A DNA stretch of 64,000 nt from Brucella gallinifaecis (lineage in GTDB: Bacteria > Pseudomonadota > Alphaproteobacteria > Rhizobiales > Rhizobiaceae), in contig NZ_ML636805.1 of the NCBI RefSeq assembly GCF_006476605.1, positions 62,001 to 126,000 on the forward strand. The letters are read 5' to 3'. The stretch's first letter is position 1; each line of letters opens with the position of its first letter. Below, one piece after another: positions 49,315 through 55,967 of the stretch. The translations under genes were made by a program, and so were the position numbers. Under the pieces are notes generated by a model. It was not told where the DNA came from and made no database searches. It worked only from the letters and a program-made list of their open reading frames with translations.

Positions 49315-50148
49315 ATGAACCAGAATGAAGCACATTGCCTGGCGCTTCTGCGAGAGGCTGACCGGGATCGCTATTTTTCCGTGCTCTATGCCCCGGAAGA
49401 GAAACGTGGTGCGCTTGCTGCACTTTATGCATTCAACGCAGAGGTTGCCCGGATTCGCGACCTGGTTCATGAGCCGCTGCCCGGAGAAGTGCGTCTGCAA
49501 TGGTGGCGCGATCTCATCAATGGTGAGGCTAGGGGAAGTGCTCAAGCGCATCCGGTCGCAGCAGCACTGATGGATGCGATTAGCAAATATGATTTGCCGC
49601 ATTTGGCTTTCGACAATTACTGCGAAGCACGCATTTTCGATCTTTATGATGATCCGATGCCAAGCCGGAATGATCTGGAAGGCTATTGCGGCGAAACAGC
49701 CTCTGCGCTGATCCAGCTTGCGGCTCTTATTCTTGATCGTGATGCAGCACAGGCCCATACAGAAACGATCGGCCATGCCGGTGTCGCACAAGCAGTCACA
49801 GGCCTGTTGCGCCTTATGCCAATTCATCGCGGTCGCGGGCAGATTTATGTGCCTGCGGATATGTTGCAGGCAGTTGGCGTGACCCGCGAGACATTGCTTG
49901 GCAATGACGACAAATCTGCCCATGAGCGCGTCGTCAGCGTGATGATTGCGCTGGCACGTGAGCATCTTGCAATTTTCGACAAATCGAAGAAAGCCCTGCC
50001 TAAAAGTCTCGGCCCGGCATTTTTGCCGATGACGCTTGTTCCAGCCTATCTCAAAGCGATTGAGCGCCTTGGCAGCAACGCTGCTGATCAGGTGGCTGAT
50101 CTTTCAGCCATCCGTAAACAATGGTTGATGTTGAAAGCCGGTTTTTAA
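49315..50148 (+). CDS. Squalene/phytoene synthase-like protein, NDUFAF6 homologue
   Basis: A 277-residue all-helical protein of the squalene/phytoene synthase superfamily. The aspartate-rich catalytic motifs are weak: the first reads NAEVARIRDLVHEP and the second EARIFDLYDDPMPSRNDLEG. It therefore resembles NDUFAF6, the degenerate relative that assists complex I assembly in mitochondria, more than a carotenoid enzyme. It follows the NDUFAF3 homologue by 4 bases, which strengthens this reading. No other carotenoid genes are in the window. Confidence 0.82.
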   Translation: MNQNEAHCLALLREADRDRYFSVLYAPEEKRGALAALYAFNAEVARIRDLVHEPLPGEVRLQWWRDLINGEARGSAQAHPVAAALMDAISKYDLPHLAFDNYCEARIFDLYDDPMPSRNDLEGYCGETASALIQLAALILDRDAAQAHTETIGHAGVAQAVTGLLRLMPIHRGRGQIYVPADMLQAVGVTRETLLGNDDKSAHERVVSVMIALAREHLAIFDKSKKALPKSLGPAFLPMTLVPAYLKAIERLGSNAADQVADLSAIRKQWLMLKAGF

Positions 50149-50154
50149 AAGAGA

Positions 50155-50212
50155 AAGGTAGCTTTCTGAAGAAGAAAACTACCTTATCTATTTGTTTTTA
50201 ATGTTTTTTTTA
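50155..50212. terminator. Terminator between convergent genes
   Basis: AAGGTAG (50155-50161) pairs with CTACCTT (50179-50185), extended by TTTCT and AGAAA after one mismatch. T-rich tracts follow on the plus strand. It ends the Mth938-NDUFAF6 transcript and may also end the trmFO transcript. Confidence 0.7.
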
Positions 50213-50214
50213 AG

Positions 50215-51621
50215 TTAAGCCTTATTGCTCAGCCATTCTTGAAAATCAGCCAGTGCGCGTGCAGACAAGGCACGTTTTTTCGCAATGGTTTTTTCTTTGC
50301 CGCGAAGCCGTTTGCCTTCGGTCTTTGGCACTTCAATTGGTGGGAACAGGCCAAAATTCACATTCATAGGCTGGAATGAGCGTTTGCCCGGCTCGTCATC
50401 ATCCGCAACAATATGGCCGCCCGTAATGTGGCCGAGAAGCGCACCAAAAGCAGTTGTTTGTGGAGGCGCAACAGGTGTTTTTCCGAGCTTTTCCGCCGCG
50501 GTGAAGCGCCCGGCCAGCAGACCAATGGCCGATGATTCGACATAGCCTTCGCAGCCGGTGATCTGCCCCGAAAATCGCAAGTTTTCGCGTGATTTGAGAC
50601 GCAGCACATTATCAAGCAGCACCGGCGAATTGAGATAGGTATTGCGGTGCAAGCCACCAAGACGCGCAAATTCAGCATTCTCAAGGCCGGGGATCATCTT
50701 GAAAATGCCAGTCTGCGAGCCGTATTTGAGCTTGGTCTGGAAGCCGACCATATTATAGAGCGTGCCAAGTGCATTATCCTGACGAAGCTGCACAACTGCA
50801 TAGGCTTTCACCGTCGGATTATGTTCATTGGTGAGACCCATGGGCTTCATTGGGCCATGGCGCAAGGTTTCCGGGCCGCGTGCAGCCATAACTTCGATTG
50901 GCAGGCAACCATCGAAATAGGGTGTGCCTTCCCATTCCTTGAAATCGGTGGTGTCACCTTCAATCAGTGCAGCGACAAAAGCCTCATACTGCTCCTTATC
51001 CATGGGGCAGTTGATATAGTCTTTACCGGTGCCGCCGGGACCAATCTTGTCGTAACGCGACTGAAACCAGCAGATATCCATATTGATCGAATCAAAATGA
51101 ATGATTGGTGCGATCGCATCGAAAAAAGCGAGTGCATCTGCACCCGTTTGTGTCTGAATGGCTTGTGCGAGTGACGGTGCAGTCAGCGGACCGGTTGCAA
51201 CAATCGTTGTGCCCCATTCTTCTGGCGGCAGGCCTGTGACTTCTTCGCGTTCGATGGTGATCAGCGGATGGGCTGCAAGTTTTGCGGTTACTGCTTGCGA
51301 GAATCCTTCGCGATCAACGGCCAGGGCGCCGCCGGCAGGAACCTGATGCGCATCCGCACAGGCCATGATCAGCGAGCCTGCAAGGCGCATTTCGGCATGA
51401 AGCACACCGACAGCATTGGTTTCAGCATCGTCTGAGCGGAAAGAGTTGGAGCAAACAAGCTCTGCGAGCTGCTCTGTCTTATGCGCATCTGTGCCGCGCA
51501 TGGGACGCATCTCGTGCAAAACAACAGGCACGCCGGCCTGTGCAATTTGCCAGGCAGCTTCTGAGCCAGCGAGACCGCCGCCCACGATATGTACGGGGGA
51601 GATATTTGTATCTTTTGACAT
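50215..51621 (-). CDS. trmFO: Methylenetetrahydrofolate--tRNA-(uracil-5-)-methyltransferase
   Basis: FAD and folate enzyme that methylates uridine 54 in the tRNA T-loop. The 468 residues start with the dinucleotide fold [19 protein letters not shown], then [10 protein letters not shown] near residue 55 with the conserved cysteine, and [11 protein letters not shown] near residue 205. The ATG at 51621 ([15 protein letters not shown]) fits the family; another ATG lies four codons upstream. The array of four small hairpin RNAs (51698-51846) lies between its start and the DUF1127 gene on the same strand, so readthrough from that promoter is possible. Confidence 0.95.
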   Translation of the reverse strand: MSKDTNISPVHIVGGGLAGSEAAWQIAQAGVPVVLHEMRPMRGTDAHKTEQLAELVCSNSFRSDDAETNAVGVLHAEMRLAGSLIMACADAHQVPAGGALAVDREGFSQAVTAKLAAHPLITIEREEVTGLPPEEWGTTIVATGPLTAPSLAQAIQTQTGADALAFFDAIAPIIHFDSINMDICWFQSRYDKIGPGGTGKDYINCPMDKEQYEAFVAALIEGDTTDFKEWEGTPYFDGCLPIEVMAARGPETLRHGPMKPMGLTNEHNPTVKAYAVVQLRQDNALGTLYNMVGFQTKLKYGSQTGIFKMIPGLENAEFARLGGLHRNTYLNSPVLLDNVLRLKSRENLRFSGQITGCEGYVESSAIGLLAGRFTAAEKLGKTPVAPPQTTAFGALLGHITGGHIVADDDEPGKRSFQPMNVNFGLFPPIEVPKTEGKRLRGKEKTIAKKRALSARALADFQEWLSNKA

Positions 51622-51697
51622 GGCAAATTCCATATCGCCTTTGCAGGTCGCCTTCAATGGGAGAAAGCACAGCGAAACGGGAAGCGCAAAAACAAAT

Positions 51698-51731
51698 GGC
51701 ATCCATCGCGGGAGGAGGTGCGATGGATGCC
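51698..51731 (-). ncRNA. CCUCCUCCC hairpin RNA, fourth unit
   Basis: On the minus strand a perfect 12-bp stem, GGCATCCATCGC / GCGATGGATGCC, presents ACCTCCTCCC in the loop. It is the last unit of the array and lies 77 bases before the trmFO start. The loop is an anti-Shine-Dalgarno sequence, as in the cuckoo/CcsR (alpha-r14) RNAs of alphaproteobacteria. Confidence 0.75.
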
Positions 51732-51741
51732 ATTATTGTCA

Positions 51742-51773
51742 GGCCGGAATTGGGAGGAGGAGAGTCCCGGCCC
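51742..51773 (-). ncRNA. CCUCCUCCC hairpin RNA, third unit
   Basis: Minus-strand stem GGCCGGGA / TTCCGGCC (8 bp, one G-T pair) holds CTCCTCCTCCC in its loop. The stem sequence differs from its neighbours while the loop is conserved, so the loop is the functional part. Confidence 0.72.
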
Positions 51774-51779
51774 TGGCGC

Positions 51780-51809
51780 CGCAAAGCTTGGGAGGAGGAG
51801 TGCTTTGCG
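51780..51809 (-). ncRNA. CCUCCUCCC hairpin RNA, second unit
   Basis: Minus-strand stem CGCAAAGC / GCTTTGCG (8 bp, perfect) with the loop ACTCCTCCTCCCAA. Confidence 0.75.
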
Positions 51810-51814
51810 ACAGG

Positions 51815-51846
51815 CCGGACCTGATGGGAGGAGGATTCAGGTCCGG
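51815..51846 (-). ncRNA. CCUCCUCCC hairpin RNA, first unit
   Basis: Minus-strand stem CCGGACCTGA / TCAGGTCCGG (10 bp, perfect) with the loop ATCCTCCTCCCA. It begins 31 bases after the stop of the DUF1127 gene, so it is probably cut out of a common transcript. Confidence 0.76.
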
Positions 51847-51876
51847 TAAATTGAATTCTGTCAGCGTTCGTTAGAC

Positions 51877-52023
51877 TTAACGTCCTTTGGACTGACGCGC
51901 TACATATGGGATGTCTGCGCGGGAAATGCCAAGGTCGTTGAGTTCGCGCGTCGAAAGCTGGTTAAGCTCATTGACAGTGTCGCGGTAACGGCGCCAGTTA
52001 TTATAAGAGCGAAGCAGGTTCAT
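51877..52023 (-). CDS. DUF1127 small protein upstream of the hairpin RNA array
   Basis: A basic 48-residue protein, beginning MNLLRSYNNWRRYRDTVNEL and ending with the DUF1127 core (STRELNDLGISRADIPYVAR). DUF1127 proteins are arginine-rich, and several bind RNA. In Rhodobacter the CcaF1 protein of this type is cotranscribed with the CcsR1-4 RNAs and affects their maturation. Here the same gene-plus-four-hairpins layout is seen. AAGGA precedes the ATG. No terminator separates it from the RNA units. Confidence 0.85.
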   Translation of the reverse strand: MNLLRSYNNWRRYRDTVNELNQLSTRELNDLGISRADIPYVARQSKGR

Positions 52024-52293
52024 CGTTTTATTCCTTCATCGTTGAGGAACTGTCATTCAATTCATCTCGTTTTGTTGCCCATCATATAACTCATTGTTTT
52101 CACTACTTGCAGGCCCAAGTTTGCATAGCTGCCTTGCGGGTTTGGCACGACGTTCTAAATCGATTAGACTGGCAGGGCACAAAATTGCCGTAAAGTGCCT
52201 AAAGGTATTTGTTTGCCGGCTGGTGAGTTTCCTATATGTTCTCAGCCACTTAGTCATCCACGGCGTCAACGGATAGATTCTCCGGGAGTTGTT

Positions 52294-53418
52294 TTGTCGT
52301 TTTCAGTTTCAGTAGAGCGCCTGATCGCGCATTGGCAGCAAGAAGGCCTCATCGATGCAGATACTGCATCGCGGCTCAATGCCGACCTTGAAAAACGTGG
52401 CCCCCGGTTCAGTCTCGGCACGGTTCTCGCAACACTTGGCGGGCTTTTGCTGGGGGCTGCGGTCATTATGTTGGTAGCCGCGAATTGGCAGGATATGCCC
52501 CGCATTTTACGCATTGGCCTGATCTTTGTGTTGATCTGGGCTTGTTATGTGGGCGGTGCATGGCGGCAGTTGCATGGAGATAAAATTTTGCCGCAGGCGC
52601 TTTATATCGTTGCTGCATCCTCGTTTGGTGCAGGCATCGCGCTTGTCGGGCAAATGTATCATATGTCGGGCGATACGCATTTTGCGGCACTTGTGTGGGC
52701 AACCGGTGTTCTGGCCGCTGCTTTTTTGCTGCGCTCATCGGTGCTCACGGCTTTTGGTGCGGCCGTTGCTTGCTTTTATTTATCGACCTACGCCTTCGAT
52801 CACAATTATGGTGAAGTGAGCTATCGCTGGATTGGACCATTGCTGGTTCTTGCTGGCGCTGCTGCTGCTCGCTTCACGCAATCACGCCATGCAGCGCATA
52901 TTCTGTGCCTGTTTGTATTGGGCTGGGCAACATTGCTTTATGCAGAAAATGAGAGCCGCGTGATTCTTGGTATGATGCTGGTTGTCGGCATCTTGTTTAT
53001 GCTTGCAGATGCATTCGCACATGACGCCCTTCAGAAACTGACACGCTTTGCACATCCGCTGGCGTCTTATGGATTGCTGCTTGCATTGCTGGCGCTTGGT
53101 ATTCTTCAGGTTGATCAGATTGTTTCGCCGATCTTTAATGAGGCGCTTACGCAGGATGTTATCTATGGCATCCTCGTTCTGGCTCTTTCCATTGCAGCAT
53201 TGGCCATATGTGGCCGTGATAATGGCAGTCTGCGTTCGATAGCCTATGCAGCTTTTTCTTTTGAAGTGCTTTATCTGGCTTTCTCGACAGTTGGATCAAT
53301 GATCGGCACGTCCGGTTTCTTCCTGACGGCAGGTGTCTTGGTGCTTCTTCTCGCAGCCTTTGTACGGCGTATGGAACGCCGGTTCGGGAGAAAGCGCGAA
53401 ATGGAGGTGCGGCCATGA
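52294..53418 (+). CDS. DUF2157 domain membrane protein
   Basis: A 374-residue inner-membrane protein. A soluble N-terminal DUF2157 segment (VERLIAHWQQEGLIDADTA) precedes about ten hydrophobic helices. The conserved WQDMPRILRIGL after the first helix is typical of the family. The start is the TTG at 52294, chosen because GGGAG lies six bases before it and upstream codons show no family sequence. Its stop overlaps the next gene by 4 bases; DUF2157 and GDYXXLXY genes are regularly paired. The function is unknown. Confidence 0.85.
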   Translation: MSFSVSVERLIAHWQQEGLIDADTASRLNADLEKRGPRFSLGTVLATLGGLLLGAAVIMLVAANWQDMPRILRIGLIFVLIWACYVGGAWRQLHGDKILPQALYIVAASSFGAGIALVGQMYHMSGDTHFAALVWATGVLAAAFLLRSSVLTAFGAAVACFYLSTYAFDHNYGEVSYRWIGPLLVLAGAAAARFTQSRHAAHILCLFVLGWATLLYAENESRVILGMMLVVGILFMLADAFAHDALQKLTRFAHPLASYGLLLALLALGILQVDQIVSPIFNEALTQDVIYGILVLALSIAALAICGRDNGSLRSIAYAAFSFEVLYLAFSTVGSMIGTSGFFLTAGVLVLLLAAFVRRMERRFGRKREMEVRP

Positions 53419-53987
53419 GCCTGTTTAAGAGTAAATGGCTCTACGCAGGCGCCGTTGCCGCTGCATTGCTTCAGACAGGCATTCTTTATGCAAGCATAGA
53501 AAAACGTGCATCCGTGCTGCGCTCTGGTCATGAAGTTGTGCTTCAGACCCGTCCTGTCGATCCGCGTGATTTGATGCGGGGAGATTATGTGGTTCTTGGC
53601 TATGACATCACATCGATTGATCGCAACATTATTAAAGGTACTCCAATTGATCAATCGCGTGTTGTTTATGTTGCGTTGAAGCCTGGAGCTAATGGTATCT
53701 GGCATATTTCGCGTGCATCTTTTGTCCCCTTTGATGATCTTTCGGGGGATGAAGTGCAGATTCGCGGAGAGTCGCCTTATGCGATCACCGATTATCCCGG
53801 TGCGACGATCAATATACGTTATGGTATTGAACGCTATTATGTGCCTGAGGGGGAAGGGCGTGCAATCGAAGATGGTCAGCGTGATCTTGAAATCACAGCT
53901 GTGGTTGCCATTGATGATGCCGGTACTGCCGTTATCAAGGCTTTGCGCAATAAAGGTAAGCAACTTTATCAGGAGCCGCTCTATTAA
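53415..53987 (+). CDS. GDYXXLXY domain protein
   Basis: A 190-residue protein named for its signature, here GDYVVLGY near residue 56 in the segment DPRDLMRGDYVVLGYDI. A single N-terminal membrane helix (LYAGAVAAALLQTGILYASI) anchors a domain that is probably periplasmic. Family proteins accompany DUF2157 membrane proteins and may act with them, but no function is known. It overlaps the DUF2157 gene by 4 bases (ATGA). The 228 bases between it and tRNA-Leu contain no gene. Confidence 0.87.
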   Translation: MSLFKSKWLYAGAVAAALLQTGILYASIEKRASVLRSGHEVVLQTRPVDPRDLMRGDYVVLGYDITSIDRNIIKGTPIDQSRVVYVALKPGANGIWHISRASFVPFDDLSGDEVQIRGESPYAITDYPGATINIRYGIERYYVPEGEGRAIEDGQRDLEITAVVAIDDAGTAVIKALRNKGKQLYQEPLY

Positions 53988-54215
53988 TGCGGTTTTCTGC
54001 GAAAAAGGCTTGGCTAAGGCGATAAGATCGCTATATAGGGGCAGAAAGCACGAAAGCGCTTTGACTTTAAAGAGCTGGCAAATCAATGCTGGTAAAACGG
54101 CTTTTTTCCTTTGAACCGGGAAAATTGAATGATATAGAGACGCGCGCTTTCGAGAGGCGGTTCAAATATCTGGAGCGAAATTAGTGCGTTCGGTGGAATG
54201 CGCTTCGGTTCAGAG

Positions 54216-54298
54216 GCGGATATGGCGAAATTGGTAGACGCACCAGATTTAGGTTCTGGCGGGAGACCGTGGGGGTTCGAGTCCCTCTATCCGCACCA
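54216..54298 (+). tRNA. tRNA-Leu (anticodon UAG)
   Basis: A class II tRNA with a long variable arm. Acceptor arms GCGGATA (54216-54222) and TATCCGC (54288-54294) pair perfectly, followed by the discriminator A and an encoded CCA (54296-54298). The anticodon stem CCAGA/TCTGG encloses TTTAGGT, giving anticodon TAG. The T-arm GGGGGTTCGAGTCCCTC is intact. An integrase gene starts 145 bases downstream, so the 3' end of this tRNA is the likely integration site; the gene is complete. Confidence 0.96.
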
Positions 54299-54443
54299 TT
54301 ATTCTTGAAGAAAAAATCAGCTAAAGCATTGTAATCAAATGATAAATCGACAATTAACAAATTGGCGATTTACAAGTTTGCTCAAAATTGTGATACATAT
54401 CGCGCTACATGGTGGGTTTTTCACGCTGTTTTGAGGTGCGTTT
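54299..54443. promoter_or_regulatory. Left attachment region and integrase promoter region
   Basis: AT-rich sequence between tRNA-Leu and the integrase. It contains an inverted repeat TAAATCG (54343-54349) / CGATTTA (54366-54372) with a 16-base spacer, a possible site for a regulator or directionality factor. The left attachment core should be at the tRNA end. Confidence 0.4.
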
Positions 54444-55805
54444 ATGGGGCGATTTACGAACAAAAAGGACCCGGATCGGTTCCTGTTCGAGCGGGCTGGC
54501 AATTATTATTATCGTCGTCGCGTTCCGGGAAATATCGCTCATGTTGATGAACGCGCACCAACGATTCGCATTTCCCTTAAGACTGATGATCTGGCTCTTG
54601 CCCGTTCCAAGCGCGATTTGATGGAAGAGGCTGATAATATCCTCTGGGCATCAATGATCATGGATGAGCCGCGCGATCCTGCCCGTGCACGCTATGAGGC
54701 TTCTATGCGTCGAATAGAGGCGCTTGGTCTCACATATAGATCCTCGCACACCATGGCCGCAAATTCTTCGCTGGAAGAGATCGTGACGCGGCTGGAAATG
54801 GTTGCCACACAAAGAATGCCACAGGAACTGGCGCAGGGTGTCGCTGGCATGATCCCGGTTCCTCCTGTGACAGTCAGCAAGGCATTCGAAATTTATTGTG
54901 ATGAGATTGTTCCTGATGAACTGGTCAATAAAAGTGCCGTTCAAAAAGCGCAGTGGAAGAAGGTGAAGCTGCGAGCGGTGAATAACTTCATCCAGATTGT
55001 CAGCGACAAGGCTATGACTGACATCACGCGTGATGATGCCATGAAGCTTTATCGCCACTGGTTGGAGCGGATAGCCCCAAAGGATGGCAAGATTACGCAC
55101 TCTGCATCTTCGGGCAATCGCGACATCGGTAACATGCGTGTGCTGTATGATGCGTATTTCAATTACATCGGTGAGGAGGGGAAGCAAAACCCGTTTGCAC
55201 GTCTCAACTTCTCGAACAAGAAAAAGCGTTCTCGGCCGCCGTTCCCGCGTGAATGGCTGATTAGTACAATTATGAAGCCTGGCAACCTCGAAACCCTCAA
55301 TGATGAGGCGAGGGGCATTGTGCTGGCGCTCATCGAAACTGGTGCGCGGCCAAGTGAGCTGGCAAACCTGTCGCCGTCCTCGATCCGCCTGTCGCATAAA
55401 GTGCCTCACATCGCTATTGAGCCACGTGATGATCCTGATGATCCGCGTGAGATTAAAACCTCGTCGTCGGAGCGTATCGTGCCACTGGTGGGCGTGGCTC
55501 TGGCTGTGTTCCAGAAACACAAAGAAGGTTTCCCGCGCTACAGGAACCGCGAGAATGACCTGTCCGCAACCTTGAATAAATATTTTAAAGAAAACAGCCT
55601 GTTTCCGACGCCAAACCATAAAATCTATTCATTCCGGCATTCCTTTGAGGATCGCATGAAAGAAGCGAACATAGATGACGAACTGCGCCGGATACTTATG
55701 GGGCACACAATAGAACGCCCGCGCTATGGCACGGGCGGCTCGCTCGAATGGCGTCGTGATGAGTTGAAGAAAATTGCGCTGCCGTTTAGTCCGATGATTG
55801 TTTAA
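54444..55805 (+). CDS. Tyrosine-type site-specific integrase
   Basis: A 453-residue phage integrase family recombinase. The N terminus resembles phage integrases of Rhizobiales (RAGNYYYRRRVPGNI near residue 18, followed by a region of the DUF6538 type). A SAM-like core-binding domain covers about 145-245, and the catalytic domain shows the first Arg in TGARPSELANL near residue 300, the HxxR box in SFRHSFEDRM near residue 397, and the nucleophile probably Tyr in RYGTG near residue 429. GAGGTG lies before the ATG. It reads away from tRNA-Leu, its probable target. Confidence 0.92.
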   Translation: MGRFTNKKDPDRFLFERAGNYYYRRRVPGNIAHVDERAPTIRISLKTDDLALARSKRDLMEEADNILWASMIMDEPRDPARARYEASMRRIEALGLTYRSSHTMAANSSLEEIVTRLEMVATQRMPQELAQGVAGMIPVPPVTVSKAFEIYCDEIVPDELVNKSAVQKAQWKKVKLRAVNNFIQIVSDKAMTDITRDDAMKLYRHWLERIAPKDGKITHSASSGNRDIGNMRVLYDAYFNYIGEEGKQNPFARLNFSNKKKRSRPPFPREWLISTIMKPGNLETLNDEARGIVLALIETGARPSELANLSPSSIRLSHKVPHIAIEPRDDPDDPREIKTSSSERIVPLVGVALAVFQKHKEGFPRYRNRENDLSATLNKYFKENSLFPTPNHKIYSFRHSFEDRMKEANIDDELRRILMGHTIERPRYGTGGSLEWRRDELKKIALPFSPMIV

Positions 55806-55849
55806 GTCTTGCTGGTGTTCAGTATTAATAATATTTACAGCGCATGCCG

Positions 55850-55883
55850 AATATCTAAAAGGGTCTGTATTAATATCTAAAAG
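55850..55883. repeat. Two direct repeats at 22-bp spacing
   Basis: AATATCTAAAAG occurs at 55850-55861 and again at 55872-55883, exactly 22 bp apart. The position between the integrase and the defence cargo, and the two-turn spacing, suit arm-type binding sites of an integrase or end sites of a transposase, but no function is shown. Confidence 0.45.
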
Positions 55884-55898
55884 TCTACAGGCTTGCGA

Positions 55899-55940
55899 CG
55901 CCGCTATAGATTACATGGTAAAAAAATAGCGGCGCCGTTT
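55899..55940. terminator. Terminator between integrase and protease genes
   Basis: CGCCGCTAT (55899-55907) pairs with ATAGCGGCG (55926-55934) over 9 bp with an 18-base loop, followed by GTTTTGTTT. On the minus strand an A/T-rich tract also follows. It can stop transcription from both sides. Confidence 0.6.
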
Positions 55941-55967
55941 TGTTTCACTTTCATCGTTGTAAAGAAA

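Noticed and set aside
49315-50148. Carotenoid or hopanoid synthase
   Set aside because: The aspartate-rich catalytic motifs are degenerate and no terpenoid genes are near; the pairing with an NDUFAF3 homologue fits an NDUFAF6-type protein better.
51698-51846. Regularly spaced GGGAGGAGG motifs resembling a small CRISPR array
   Set aside because: The repeated part is only 9-10 bases and each copy lies in the loop of its own hairpin with a different stem; spacing is about 35-40 bases but the flanks are self-complementary. This is an RNA hairpin array, and no cas genes are present.
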